Program-made: the position numbers and the translations under genes | In this document: piece by piece, positions 6,741 to 13,878 of the stretch | Numbering within the stretch: position 1 is the first letter of the stretch | Layout: every line of letters begins with the position of its first letter | Origin: Methanosuratincolales archaeon | GTDB lineage: Archaea > Thermoproteota > Methanomethylicia > Methanomethylicales > Methanomethylicaceae | Assembly: GCA_014361445.1 (NCBI GenBank) | Contig: JACIVQ010000011.1 | Coordinates: 1 to 32,923, forward strand | Reading direction: 5' to 3' | DNA length: 32,923 nucleotides | Notes under the pieces: generated by a model | Told to the model about the DNA's origin: nothing | Database searches by the model: none | What the model saw: only the letters and a program-made list of their open reading frames with translations

Positions 6741-7541
6741 TCATACTCTCTCAACGTATTTGCTAAGGAGCGACCTGTCGACTCTTGCCAGGACCTCAAG
6801 GGCTTCGGCTTCCATGAAGTGGAGCCTCCCTGGTACTATCAGAGAATGGGGCGGTGGACCGAAGTCAAGAGAGGCTAGATCCTCAGCCCTGCCGCCCTTG
6901 ACGAGCTGGTCTGGTGAGCCAGCCCTGGCGATCCCTATCATGAGCGTGTCGGGGCATACCGCGCCCTCCCCCCTCCGTGACTCCATTTCCATGAGCAATC
7001 GTATCCCCTCTTGGACAGACATGTAACGCCCCTCCTCAGCTCTCAGATCTAGAAAGAGGAGCGTGTGGAGCCCGGCTCTCCTGTTTTGGATGATCGTATC
7101 GTAGGGGACCTCTGAGTAGTTGTCGGGAAAGGTTATGGTTGCAGACCTGCCGAACTTGTAGTTCTGAAGGCCCACCACACCCGGGGCTACAGATATTATG
7201 GATGGGGCGTGTGCCACCCTTACAAGGATGCCTCTACGCTCAGCCCTAACCCTAAGTTCAACATGTGTAGTAGCGATAAAGGGGTCTCCAGGGACAAGTA
7301 GGGCAACGTCCTTCTCGGATGCTGTCCTGAGCAGATGAGACCCGTCCTCGATATAATGTCGGTCCACCATCTTGACCTCCTTACCGATCAGTGCCTCCAG
7401 GGACCGGATGTTCAGAGAGGGCATGATGTTGGTGTAGGTCTCGATGAGGACTATATCTGCAGATCTAGCAAGTTCAAGACCATAAAGGCTCATGCCCTTC
7501 TCGTCACATAGACCAAGCCCAACGAAGCTCAAGGAGCCCAT
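6741..7541 (-). CDS. dphB: Diphthine synthase (SAM-dependent methyltransferase)
   Basis: A 266-residue tetrapyrrole-methylase-fold enzyme that methylates the modified histidine of elongation factor 2 on the way to diphthamide. It begins MGSLSFVGLGLCDEKGMSL and contains LIETYTNIMP, ALLVPGDPFIATTH, HAPSIISVAPGVVGLQNYKF and TIIQNRRAGLHTLLFLDL, all typical of DphB. It starts at ATG 7541, close to a TTTAAA box on the minus strand, so it may be nearly leaderless. It is the first gene of the run with DUF357 and ribL. The other diphthamide gene of this window, dph2, is 20 kb away. Confidence 0.95.
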   Translation of the reverse strand: MGSLSFVGLGLCDEKGMSLYGLELARSADIVLIETYTNIMPSLNIRSLEALIGKEVKMVDRHYIEDGSHLLRTASEKDVALLVPGDPFIATTHVELRVRAERRGILVRVAHAPSIISVAPGVVGLQNYKFGRSATITFPDNYSEVPYDTIIQNRRAGLHTLLFLDLRAEEGRYMSVQEGIRLLMEMESRRGEGAVCPDTLMIGIARAGSPDQLVKGGRAEDLASLDFGPPPHSLIVPGRLHFMEAEALEVLARVDRSLLSKYVERV

Positions 7542-7572
7542 TTTAAACCACTAAGTTGGAATGGAGAGAAAC

Positions 7573-7584
7573 TCTTAAATTTTT
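7573..7584 (+). promoter_or_regulatory. TATA-like box for tRNA-Lys
   Basis: CTCTTAAATTTT lies about 28 bases upstream of the mature tRNA-Lys 5' end, the usual archaeal TATA distance. It shares the short 64-base gap with the start of dphB on the other strand. Confidence 0.45.
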
Positions 7585-7605
7585 GTTCCTTTTACGGAAG
7601 ACTTA

Positions 7606-7701
7606 GGGCCTGTAGCTCAGTACGGTAGAGCGGTGGACGCCACAAGGCGGCCGAAGCTCTTAACCCATTGGTCAAGGGTTCAAATCCCTTCAGGCCCGCC
7701 A
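7606..7701 (+). tRNA. tRNA-Lys(CUU) with probable 19-base intron and encoded CCA
   Basis: The acceptor arms GGGCCTG (7606-7612) and CAGGCCC (7691-7697) pair fully, followed by a G discriminator and genome-encoded CCA. The D arm is GCTC/GAGC, and the T arm is AAGGG-TTCAAAT-CCCTT. The anticodon loop CTCTTAA gives anticodon CTT. The 3' anticodon stem CCCAT pairs with GTGG plus G only if 7637-7655 is removed. This places a 19-base intron between positions 30 and 31 instead of the canonical 37/38. The intron contains a CGCC-ACAA-GGCG hairpin, as expected inside a bulge-helix-bulge splice structure. Intron borders are inferred from stem pairing. Confidence 0.88.
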
Positions 7702-7711
7702 GATTTTATAA

Positions 7712-7728
7712 CCAACTTTTTTTGTTGG
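7712..7728 (+). terminator. Probable terminator after tRNA-Lys
   Basis: CCAAC, seven T residues and GTTGG lie 11 bases after the tRNA CCA. An oligo-T run is the usual archaeal termination signal, and the flanking 5-base inverted repeat may be incidental. Confidence 0.5.
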
Positions 7729-7763
7729 ATGTAAAAGTCTATTAAAAATGTCCGTCTCCCTGG

Positions 7764-7871
7764 TATGTTGTTGGAGAAGCTCGTTAGCTGGGGGATAGTC
7801 ATACCATTCCCCCAGAGGCTTGCCATCTCATTGAGGTTGACGTCCCCATGGAGATCTAAGATTCTCGCTTA
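7764..7871 (+). other. Gene-poor gap with a strong hairpin and an uncertain 35-codon ORF
   Basis: The 208 bases between tRNA-Lys and the CBS gene (7702-7909) hold no recognisable gene. Within them CTGGGGGA (7788-7795) and TCCCCCAG (7808-7815) form a perfect 8-base inverted repeat around a 12-base loop, and AAGC/GCTT just outside can extend it. An ATG at 7764 opens a 35-codon frame ending at TAG 7869-7871 whose product resembles nothing I know. A structured RNA, an attenuator or a gene remnant are all possible. Confidence 0.3.
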
Positions 7872-7878
7872 GTATGGT

Positions 7879-7904
7879 AAAGAAAAGAAAAAAAAGAAAA
7901 GGAA
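7879..7904 (-). terminator. Oligo-T tract ending the CBS-protein transcript
   Basis: On the minus strand this stretch is almost pure T with a few C (TTTTCTTTTTTTTCTTTTC). It begins a few bases after the stop of the CBS-domain gene. It fits an archaeal T-tract terminator. Confidence 0.6.
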
Positions 7905-7909
7905 GTAGG

Positions 7910-8332
7910 TCACTTCTCCTTCATCAGCTCGGCAATAGTTGCCTGAATTCTATCGTACTCATGACCCCTGGCGACCATTAGATCGTAGGTCGTGAATATG
8001 CCAACAAGCTCTTTACCCTTTACAACGGGGAGGTGCTTTATTTTGTGGGCTTGCATGAGGGCGGCTGCCTCATCTATGTTACACTCGGGCGTGCAGGTTA
8101 CAAGCGGTTTTGACATAATTTCCTTGATAAGAGTCTTCTCAGGGATCAGGCGTTTTGATAGAACCCTTGCGATAATATCCCTCTCCGTGACTATCCCGAC
8201 TGGGATGTCCCCCTCCACTACTACCACGCTTCCGATGTTCTTTTCAGACATAAGAAGAGACGCATCCAAAACCGATGCCTCGGGAGAGATCGTGACCACT
8301 TTCTTTGTCATGAATTCACTGACCTTTGCCAT
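7910..8332 (-). CDS. Tandem CBS-domain protein
   Basis: A stand-alone pair of CBS domains of about 140 residues. The first half contains VSEFMTKKVVTISPEASVLDA and PVGIVTERDIIARVL; the second contains IKEIMSKPLVTCTPECNIDEA and GKELVGIFTTYDLM. Such pairs bind adenosine nucleotides, SAM or metals and often act as energy sensors; the ligand cannot be read from sequence. The frame extends to TTG 8347, but ATG 8332 gives the usual MAKVSEFM start and is chosen here. TATTTATTAA (8368-8377) on the minus strand is a plausible TATA box. It is transcribed alone and ends in a T tract. Confidence 0.88.
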   Translation of the reverse strand: MAKVSEFMTKKVVTISPEASVLDASLLMSEKNIGSVVVVEGDIPVGIVTERDIIARVLSKRLIPEKTLIKEIMSKPLVTCTPECNIDEAAALMQAHKIKHLPVVKGKELVGIFTTYDLMVARGHEYDRIQATIAELMKEK

Positions 8333-8389
8333 ACAGGTCAGTCCCAAGAGATAAATCCAAATACTGGTTAATAAATAGGAGGCGCGAGT

Positions 8390-9148
8390 CTATAACATAG
8401 TTATAATGCAGACGAGCGCCAGTGAAAAGCAGTAAACAGAGAATAGGTGCAATTTTTCCCTCAGGACGACTCGGTCAACGACGCGTATGGCAACATAGCC
8501 AGTCGCTGCTGCGACCACAAAGCCAATTATGGACTGGAAGCCCACAGTCAGAGTACTGCCAAACTCTAAGAGATTTGCACCGATTATAGTGGGTATGGAG
8601 AGGATAAAGGAGTAGCGGAAGGCTTCTTTGGGCTGGATTCCGCTAGCCAAAGCAACAGAGATAGTGGCGCCACTCCTAGATATGCCAGGGGCGATCGCGA
8701 ACCCTTGAAACAGACCTATGAGGAGAGACCGAGGGAGATCGACCTCCCTTGATCTACCACCGAACTTTGAGAATAGGAGGAGGACTCCGGTTATCGTCAA
8801 GCCAGCAACGACCGCTAAGGGGCTTGAGAAGAGGGACTCGAAGAAGCCCCTAAAAACTAGAGCTAAAATGACTGTGGGAATTGAGCCAGAGATCACGTAC
8901 AGTCCAAGTCTGAATTCTCTGCTCTCGACATCCCCCCTGAGAAACGCACTGATTATTCTAAGAAGGTCGACTCTGAAATAGACCACCACTGCTAAAAGTG
9001 TACCTAGGTGTAGGGAGGTGTAGAAGCCCAGTGGTACGTCAAGACCAATTAAGGTTTGGACCAACACCAGATGTCCAGAGCTGGATATGGGCAGCCACTC
9101 AGTTAGCCCCTGTATAACCGCAAGTAAGACCGCTTCAAATAGGTCCAT
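8390..9148 (-). CDS. uppP: UppP/BacA-type polyprenyl-diphosphate phosphatase
   Basis: A 252-residue membrane protein with the two UppP signature loops, QGLTEWLPISSSGHLVL (residues about 14-30) and APGISRSGATISVALASG, embedded among about eight hydrophobic helices. Bacterial members recycle undecaprenyl diphosphate. In archaea the substrate is presumably a dolichol-type carrier used for N-glycosylation or other surface glycans, which is an inference. It begins at ATG 9148 with a TATA-like ATATGTATAAC upstream on the minus strand. It is preceded by an unusual purine-rich leader region and followed by the CBS gene, 58 bases away. Confidence 0.92.
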   Translation of the reverse strand: MDLFEAVLLAVIQGLTEWLPISSSGHLVLVQTLIGLDVPLGFYTSLHLGTLLAVVVYFRVDLLRIISAFLRGDVESREFRLGLYVISGSIPTVILALVFRGFFESLFSSPLAVVAGLTITGVLLLFSKFGGRSREVDLPRSLLIGLFQGFAIAPGISRSGATISVALASGIQPKEAFRYSFILSIPTIIGANLLEFGSTLTVGFQSIIGFVVAAATGYVAIRVVDRVVLREKLHLFSVYCFSLALVCIITML

Positions 9149-9318
9149 GCTCTAAAGTTGGAGCCGGTGTTATACATATTTTCCTATTTTCCTATTTCTC
9201 TACTCCTTATCTCCCTTTTTCCCTAGCATCCTTTTTTCTAATTTTTTATTCTCTATCCCCATTCTACAGTCTACCATTTTACCATTTATCACACCATATT
9301 CATGTTCTACTATTTTTC
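9149..9318. other. Strand-biased pyrimidine/purine tract between usp and uppP
   Basis: This 170-base gap holds no gene. From about 9170 to 9310 the plus strand is strongly C/T-rich, so the uppP-sense strand is purine-rich. It contains short tandem units such as TTTTCCTA repeated near 9180. It could be an untranslated leader for uppP, a T-rich region in the opposite sense, or simply low-complexity DNA. Confidence 0.4.
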
Positions 9319-9759
9319 TCAAGGAGGGCGGACCAAAAGAACTGGACATGGGGCGTTGTTCAAGACGGTGTTTGCGACGCTACCCATAAGGAACTCACGA
9401 AGCTTGCTCCGACCCCTAGCACCGATAACTATGAGGTCTACCTTCGACGCCTCAGCTTTTTTAACTATCTTTATGCCAGGGTTGCCCACTGAGAAGTCCA
9501 TATCAAGCCTCGGTGAGATCCCGAGGCGCTCTGCCATACCCTTGGCATCTTCCAAGATCTTTCTCCCCACCTCCTCGAGATGCCTCGATGCCTCCGGGAG
9601 GGCTTCCATTCCAGTGGGCTGGGGCACCGCAACGACGTGTAGGATTGTGATCTCGGCGTCGAACATCTTTGCCAGCGTGCACGCCAGTCCGATCTCCCTT
9701 TCCATATACTCAGACCCGTCGACTGGGACAAGGATCTTGCGAATGGAGAATGTGGACAT
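9319..9759 (-). CDS. Universal stress protein (UspA family, ATP-binding type)
   Basis: A 146-residue alpha/beta protein beginning MSTFSIRKILVPVDGSE, the Walker-like first strand of UspA proteins. It carries the nucleotide motif G-x2-G-x9-G-S as GARGRSKLREFLMGS near the C-terminus, so it should bind ATP. It is a cytoplasmic stress-response protein whose exact output is not predictable. Its ATG 9759 lies 29 bases after the end of the radical SAM gene transcribed in the same direction, so read-through is possible, although an AT-rich TTTAAATAG box sits between them. Confidence 0.92.
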   Translation of the reverse strand: MSTFSIRKILVPVDGSEYMEREIGLACTLAKMFDAEITILHVVAVPQPTGMEALPEASRHLEEVGRKILEDAKGMAERLGISPRLDMDFSVGNPGIKIVKKAEASKVDLIVIGARGRSKLREFLMGSVANTVLNNAPCPVLLVRPP

Positions 9760-9788
9760 AGAGGTCTGATTTTATTAACTGCGACAAT

Positions 9789-11495
9789 CTATTTAAACTC
9801 CATCAGTGGGAGGAGGGGCTCTATTAGGGAAGGATCGTCTATGCTTGAAATCAGGTGAGCTGGGCTATCGAAGGGCCTCCTCTTGATCAGGGATGCAGCC
9901 CTCTTTGAGCCGATGCCCGGTATCATCTCAAGTTCTTTCATGGTGAGTGAGTTGATATGAACTGGCACGGTCAGACCGCTCACAGACCTAGGACCGTGGG
10001 TAAGCACGACCACATCGGTGAAGACACCGACGGGCATCTGCTTAGGTATGCCAACAAGTATTGGATAAGATCCTATCTGCCTGGCCCAAGTAGTACCGCC
10101 CTCCACAAGCTCGGTTCTCACCTCCCGCATCACGGTCCACCTTGGTACGACCCTCTTGATCATTGGGAGGTCTATCTCCTCCCGCATCCTTCTCTTGTGT
10201 TCGATGAAGAGGCGCTTGTGCTTCTTGATTAGGTAACCTCCAACAGACTCCATTCTTGTGGAAGGGAGGACCATCACCTGTCTGAGGTTTATCCTGCGGA
10301 CCATTAGACCCCTACCAAGAACCTCCCTCATGAACTCCAAGTTGATTTCAAACGTGCTCTTGGTCTCCCCAGGCAGACCGTACACGAAGTTTACCCCTGG
10401 GAGCAAGTGAGGGAGACCGTTTTCCCCCCTCTCCTTTCCCACCTCATTGATGATCTCTATTGCCAGCATTGCGCCCTCAGGGCAGACCTTCAGGTTGTTC
10501 CTGCGTATTACTTCCTCGTCTGCAGACTCTATGCCGAGGGCAGCCACATCGCCAGGCGTGTGGTACGAGACTATGATTTTTAGTGCATTTTCGGACTCTT
10601 CAGGGTGGTTGTATATCGTAGCAGGGTTGACGTTGTCAATGTGTAGGACTTTCAGATCAGGCGCGACCTTCCTTATGGAGGAGAATAACCGCTTTATGGC
10701 CCGAGGAGAAGGAGCAGGGGATTCGTTTTGGTCCTTTGATCCATATATCAGGATGTCCGGCTGCCTACCAAGCCTGAAGTTCTTGGCACCAAAGGAGCGC
10801 AGTGAAGAGATCTCGTTAGTTATGCCCCTAATAGACCTGAAGTCGGGCAACCCATGGAGAGGCTCTGTGCAGAAGGAGCAGCCTCCAGTAATGGACCTTG
10901 GGCAGCCCCTGAATGTCTCGATCTCACAAATGAGTCCATCGGGGTAGAATGGGTGTTGCTGGATTATCCTGGCTCCCATAGCGGCGTACTCATTTATTGT
11001 TTCCGACGATGGTCTGACGGTGTCCATATCGACCCTATCCGAGAAGTTCTCCCTCAACAGCAATTGTATAACGACCTCTGGGTCGCCCCGTATTACGAAG
11101 TTGTAAAGATCCTCCAACTCCCTTGGAAAGCGTGCAGTACTCCCGCCGCCGCTCGCGAAACCAAATCTGACGGCTGGACCGCATATCGCTGTGTACTTGG
11201 AGTTTAAAAATGATGGCAACCTCAAAGCATCCTTTATGGTGGCAGGGGCACCACTCAAGTATTTTCCCGGCACGGTTACGCCGGCTATCAGGACAGAGAG
11301 GTCGCAGGATGAGGAGATCTCTTTTAACTGGTCCAAGTTACCGCGGACAGAATCAATTGTCTTGTAAATGACCTCGGCGTGAGGGTCAAATGCCCAAATA
11401 GACCCAGCCAGATACCTCGGGTAGACGTCAATATACGGAGGGACTCCAAGCCCTGCAGGCTCATCTGTGTACCCATCAATTATCAGGACGCGCAA
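9789..11495 (-). CDS. Archaeal radical SAM protein with N-terminal B12-binding-like region and C-terminal helix-hairpin-helix
   Basis: A 568-residue protein. The N-terminus (MRVLIIDGYTDEPAGLG) and following alpha/beta segment resemble the cobalamin-binding-like domain of B12-type radical SAM enzymes. The iron-sulfur cysteines are in FRGCPRSITGGCSFCTEP, spaced C-x7-C-x2-C rather than the canonical C-x3-C-x2-C. The SAM-domain block VNFVYGLPGET follows. The C-terminus carries a helix-hairpin-helix (LEMIPGIGSKRAASLI), which suggests nucleic acid binding. This matches an uncharacterised archaeal family, and the substrate is unknown; RNA methylation or methylthiolation is a guess. The start is TTG 11495, 13 bases after the thiL stop, so the two are probably co-transcribed. 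Confidence 0.85.
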   Translation of the reverse strand: MRVLIIDGYTDEPAGLGVPPYIDVYPRYLAGSIWAFDPHAEVIYKTIDSVRGNLDQLKEISSSCDLSVLIAGVTVPGKYLSGAPATIKDALRLPSFLNSKYTAICGPAVRFGFASGGGSTARFPRELEDLYNFVIRGDPEVVIQLLLRENFSDRVDMDTVRPSSETINEYAAMGARIIQQHPFYPDGLICEIETFRGCPRSITGGCSFCTEPLHGLPDFRSIRGITNEISSLRSFGAKNFRLGRQPDILIYGSKDQNESPAPSPRAIKRLFSSIRKVAPDLKVLHIDNVNPATIYNHPEESENALKIIVSYHTPGDVAALGIESADEEVIRRNNLKVCPEGAMLAIEIINEVGKERGENGLPHLLPGVNFVYGLPGETKSTFEINLEFMREVLGRGLMVRRINLRQVMVLPSTRMESVGGYLIKKHKRLFIEHKRRMREEIDLPMIKRVVPRWTVMREVRTELVEGGTTWARQIGSYPILVGIPKQMPVGVFTDVVVLTHGPRSVSGLTVPVHINSLTMKELEMIPGIGSKRAASLIKRRPFDSPAHLISSIDDPSLIEPLLPLMEFK

Positions 11496-11508
11496 TCCTA
11501 CATCGCCA

Positions 11509-12501
11509 CTACTTTAGGTGCTCCCAGCCTTTGGGCGGGATCTCGATCTCCTCGGCGCCTCTAGCGAGGAAGACCTTGCTCCCGGGGAGGACCTCCCCAA
11601 TCTTTATGAGCTCACCGCCAGCCCTCTCGGCTGCCCTCATAGCCTCTTCCCATCCCTCGCGTCTCACGGTCACCACGAGCTCGTACTCCTCCCCTCCATA
11701 GAGGGCCAGATCCTCAGGAGAGATCTTGTGGATGGAAGCGAACTCAAAGGCTTCCCTCGAGATAGGTATGTTGGTTATCCTGAAGGAGACCCTACTCGAC
11801 TTTGATAGCTCGTTCAGTGTGAATGCAAGACCGTCACTGGAGTCCATACTCGATGTAATCGTCCCTGACTCTGCCAAGGCTGTTCCCAAACGGGGCTTTG
11901 CCCTCGGCTCATAGACGCTCATGCACAACGCTCTCCTAAGGCTCCTGGGGGCGCGAAATCCCTCTAGAAGGATCTTGTAGGCTGCGGCAGTGCTACCGAA
12001 TCGCCCAGTGACCGCGATTAAGTCTCCAGGGGATGCCCCAGTTCGCTTTATCAGGTTCTTGGCGGTGCCCACGGCGAATCCAGATATTATGAGATCTTTA
12101 GCCTCCCCTACATCCCCACCTAGCACTTGTGCACCATAGTCCTTCGCAGCAGAACTTATCCCGGATATGAGATCCCTCAGATCCTTCTGGGAATAATTCC
12201 TAGGAAGCCCCAGGGAGAAGAGGAAGGCTGACGGGCGTGCACCCTTGGCAGCAAGATCGCTTATATTCATAGTGACCGCCTTCGCCCCCATCTGAAAGGG
12301 GAGCATGCCCTTGGGCGCATCTGTCATCTTGACAAACATGTCCGCTTTCAATACAAGGTAGCTGCCATCATTCAGAAGGATCGCAGAGGTGTCGTCTGAG
12401 GGGGGCAGAATTTGACCAGATAAGTGCCCATCCCTTTCCATTATGGACCATATGAGTTCTATGACGCCCCTTTCTCCGAGATCCGAAACGCTATTCCTCA
12501 T
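11509..12501 (-). CDS. thiL: Thiamine-monophosphate kinase
   Basis: Phosphorylates thiamine monophosphate to the cofactor thiamine diphosphate. This 330-residue protein has the PurM/ThiL fold signatures: PPSDDTSAI (metal-binding acidic pair), MGAKAVTMNISDLAAKGARP, VLGGDVGEAKDLIISGFAVG and SSMDSSDGLAFTLNEL, with the ATP-site block LYGGEEYELVVTV near the end. The length is normal. It begins at ATG 12501 with TAAATATTATGGG upstream on the minus strand as a possible TATA region. It is followed by the radical SAM/HhH gene; a functional link to thiamine is not evident. Confidence 0.94.
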   Translation of the reverse strand: MRNSVSDLGERGVIELIWSIMERDGHLSGQILPPSDDTSAILLNDGSYLVLKADMFVKMTDAPKGMLPFQMGAKAVTMNISDLAAKGARPSAFLFSLGLPRNYSQKDLRDLISGISSAAKDYGAQVLGGDVGEAKDLIISGFAVGTAKNLIKRTGASPGDLIAVTGRFGSTAAAYKILLEGFRAPRSLRRALCMSVYEPRAKPRLGTALAESGTITSSMDSSDGLAFTLNELSKSSRVSFRITNIPISREAFEFASIHKISPEDLALYGGEEYELVVTVRREGWEEAMRAAERAGGELIKIGEVLPGSKVFLARGAEEIEIPPKGWEHLK

Positions 12502-12552
12502 TTTGCAGACCTGTAAATATTATGGGTTAGGAGGTTTTTGAAGAATTCCCCA

Positions 12553-12601
12553 CCCACTGTGTGGGAGCCCAACTATTGCTAAGACACATTTTATTGTTGG
12601 G
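12553..12601. repeat. Inverted repeats in the gap before tRNA-Thr
   Basis: In the 244-base gap between thiL and tRNA-Thr, CCCAC-TGT-GTGGG (12553-12565) is a perfect 5-base hairpin. It is followed by CCCAAC (12568-12573) and GTTGGG (12596-12601) around 22 bases. Nothing else in the gap is recognisable apart from the tRNA promoter. The meaning is unknown. Confidence 0.35.
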
Positions 12602-12700
12602 TAAAAATGAAAGGCATTAATGGAAGAAAGGGTGCCGGTTAGTTGGAAAAATATACGCAAATACAAATATAGAAGAATTTTTAATTAAAGGAGGCATCAA

Positions 12701-12710
12701 TTTTTAAATA
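12701..12710 (+). promoter_or_regulatory. TATA box for tRNA-Thr
   Basis: TTTTTAAATA lies about 38 bases upstream of the mature tRNA-Thr 5' end. This leaves room for a short 5' leader, as expected for an archaeal tRNA promoter. Confidence 0.55.
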
Positions 12711-12745
12711 CCAATTCGGAGAGGGATCTCAGAGCAGCGACTTAA

Positions 12746-12822
12746 GCCCCAGTAGCTCAGCCCGGTAGAGCGACGGTTTCGTAAACCGCTGGTCAGGGGT
12801 TCAAACCCCCTCTGGGGCTCCA
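12746..12822 (+). tRNA. tRNA-Thr(CGU), encoded CCA, no intron
   Basis: A 77-base gene. The acceptor pair is GCCCCAG/CTGGGGC, the D arm GCTC/GAGC, and the anticodon stem ACGGT/ACCGC around the loop TTCGTAA, giving anticodon CGT (threonine ACG codon). The T arm is AGGGG-TTCAAAC-CCCCT, followed by discriminator T and CCA. The outermost anticodon-stem pair 27-43 is an A-C mismatch. No intron is needed to fold it. Confidence 0.95.
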
Positions 12823-13093
12823 CCGAACCGAAAGAAATGTAATAAAAGTTTTTGAAGTAGTTTTTGAACCACGAGACAATTAGTTCGCTGATTTGACTAG
12901 TTATTTGAGACCAATCCTGGCGAATTCAGCATCTTGGATAATGAATTGGCTCATCATCTCTGAATACTCAGAAACGCGACACAATTAGGATTACAACGAT
13001 AATCATTAATCAGGGTATTTCAGGCAGTGAAACACTACATTTCAAAGTATCCCTTATTTCCGCCCGAGTAGAAAGTGTCTAGCGGGGGTAAAA

Positions 13094-13618
13094 ATGAAGC
13101 TGATAAAAGGCATCGTCCTTGTTGTACTGGCAGTGCTGGTCATTGCCGTAGGATCGTCAGTCTATTTTACTTACGGGTACGGCACATTAGCTGTAAAGAT
13201 GGTTGACCCGCCACAAGAATGGGGAGAAGCATCAAATGTCTACATTCATTATGGTGAGATAGCTGTTCATAGGGCGGACGCTGGTAACGAGACTGGTTGG
13301 TACACGGTTGTTGGGAGCGGATGGATAGACCTGGCGAGTGTGGTTAATGTGAGCAAAACCATCGGTCAGGGGAACCTTCAACCCGGAAAATACAACCTAG
13401 TCAGGTTCCAAGTGATTGAGGCAGTTGTCACTGTTGGAGGGGCAAACTACACTGCCGAAGTGCCACCTGACAAGCTCACCATAACGATAACCCAAGGCGG
13501 CGTACAGGTAAACGCCGGCCAGACGGCATACTTGGTTATAGACATAAACACAAGGATTGTAGGTTCACAAGCATCGGGATTCAAATTGGTGCCCGCGGCG
13601 ACAGCTTCGCCGGCATGA
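13094..13618 (+). CDS. Membrane-anchored extracellular DUF4382 protein
   Basis: A 174-residue protein. Residues about 5-25 are one strongly hydrophobic helix after MKLIKG, an uncleaved anchor or signal segment. The rest is a beta-rich extracellular domain with GTLAVKMVDPP, VYIHYGEIAVHR, IDLASVVNVSKTI, LQPGKYNLVRFQVIEAVVTV and YLVIDINTRIV. This is the pattern of DUF4382, a beta-sandwich domain of unknown function. Three N-x-S/T sequons (in GNETG, VNVSK, GANYTA) suggest N-glycosylation outside the cell. The ATG follows a good AGCGGGGGT ribosome binding site. It stands alone between tRNA-Thr and a T-rich terminator; the 271 bases upstream (12823-13093) hold no gene I recognise. Confidence 0.8.
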   Translation: MKLIKGIVLVVLAVLVIAVGSSVYFTYGYGTLAVKMVDPPQEWGEASNVYIHYGEIAVHRADAGNETGWYTVVGSGWIDLASVVNVSKTIGQGNLQPGKYNLVRFQVIEAVVTVGGANYTAEVPPDKLTITITQGGVQVNAGQTAYLVIDINTRIVGSQASGFKLVPAATASPA

Positions 13619-13665
13619 GAACTCGAATTTACCTCGGCGGACCTTTAGGTATTGTAATGGCAGCG

Positions 13666-13697
13666 TCTTTTTTTTTCTTTTCTATTCTTCTTTTTTG
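13666..13697 (+). terminator. Oligo-T terminator after the DUF4382 gene
   Basis: Nine consecutive T followed by CTTTTCTATTCTTCTTTTTT, starting about 50 bases after the stop codon. This is a typical archaeal plus-strand T-tract terminator. Confidence 0.65.
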
Positions 13698-13782
13698 TCC
13701 TATATGAAAGCGACGAATGTGCCGACGAGAACCATAGGTGATGTAGACCTCAATGTAGCCAATTAACAATCGTAAGGACGCT

Positions 13783-13815
13783 GTGAACTACCCCGCGCTT
13801 TCGCAAGGGGACTTA
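13783..13815 (+). other. GTGAACTACCCC hairpin, possible remnant of an IS200/IS605-type right end
   Basis: GTGAACTA is followed by CCCCGCG-CTTT-CGC-AA-GGGG (13791-13810), a GC-rich hairpin with a two-base bulge, and then ACTTACCG. A GAACTACCCC-hairpin-GGGG-CTTC layout is familiar to me from the right ends of IS200/IS605 elements, which encode the TnpB guide RNA scaffold. No tnpA or tnpB gene is present. Only a 20-codon open stretch lies just upstream, so this would at most be a scar. A fortuitous hairpin is the alternative. Confidence 0.25.
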
Positions 13816-13839
13816 CCGCCGACAAAATTAAAAGGATTC

Positions 13840-13870
13840 ATAAAAAATCTAAAATTTTGGAAAAAAAGGA
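13840..13870 (-). terminator. Oligo-T terminator after the PF06684 gene
   Basis: On the minus strand CCTTTTTTTCC and GATTTTTTATG occur within 40 bases after the stop of the gene ending at 13879. This T-rich stretch should end its transcript before the convergent DUF4382 gene. Confidence 0.55.
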
Positions 13871-13878
13871 AGTGCAGG

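Noticed and set aside
10447-11207. Plus-strand frames of 117-166 codons inside the radical SAM gene
   Set aside because: They are shadows of a conserved minus-strand coding region with no independent support.
12926-12971. Minus-strand C box (ATGATGA) and CTGA boxes resembling a C/D guide RNA
   Set aside because: The C-to-D distance is 21 bases instead of about 12 in archaeal guides, and no terminal stem pairs around the boxes, so chance is the simpler explanation.
13704-13766. 20-codon frame before the GTGAACTACCCC hairpin, considered as a tnpB tail
   Set aside because: Too short to assign, with no zinc-ribbon or RuvC-like residues.
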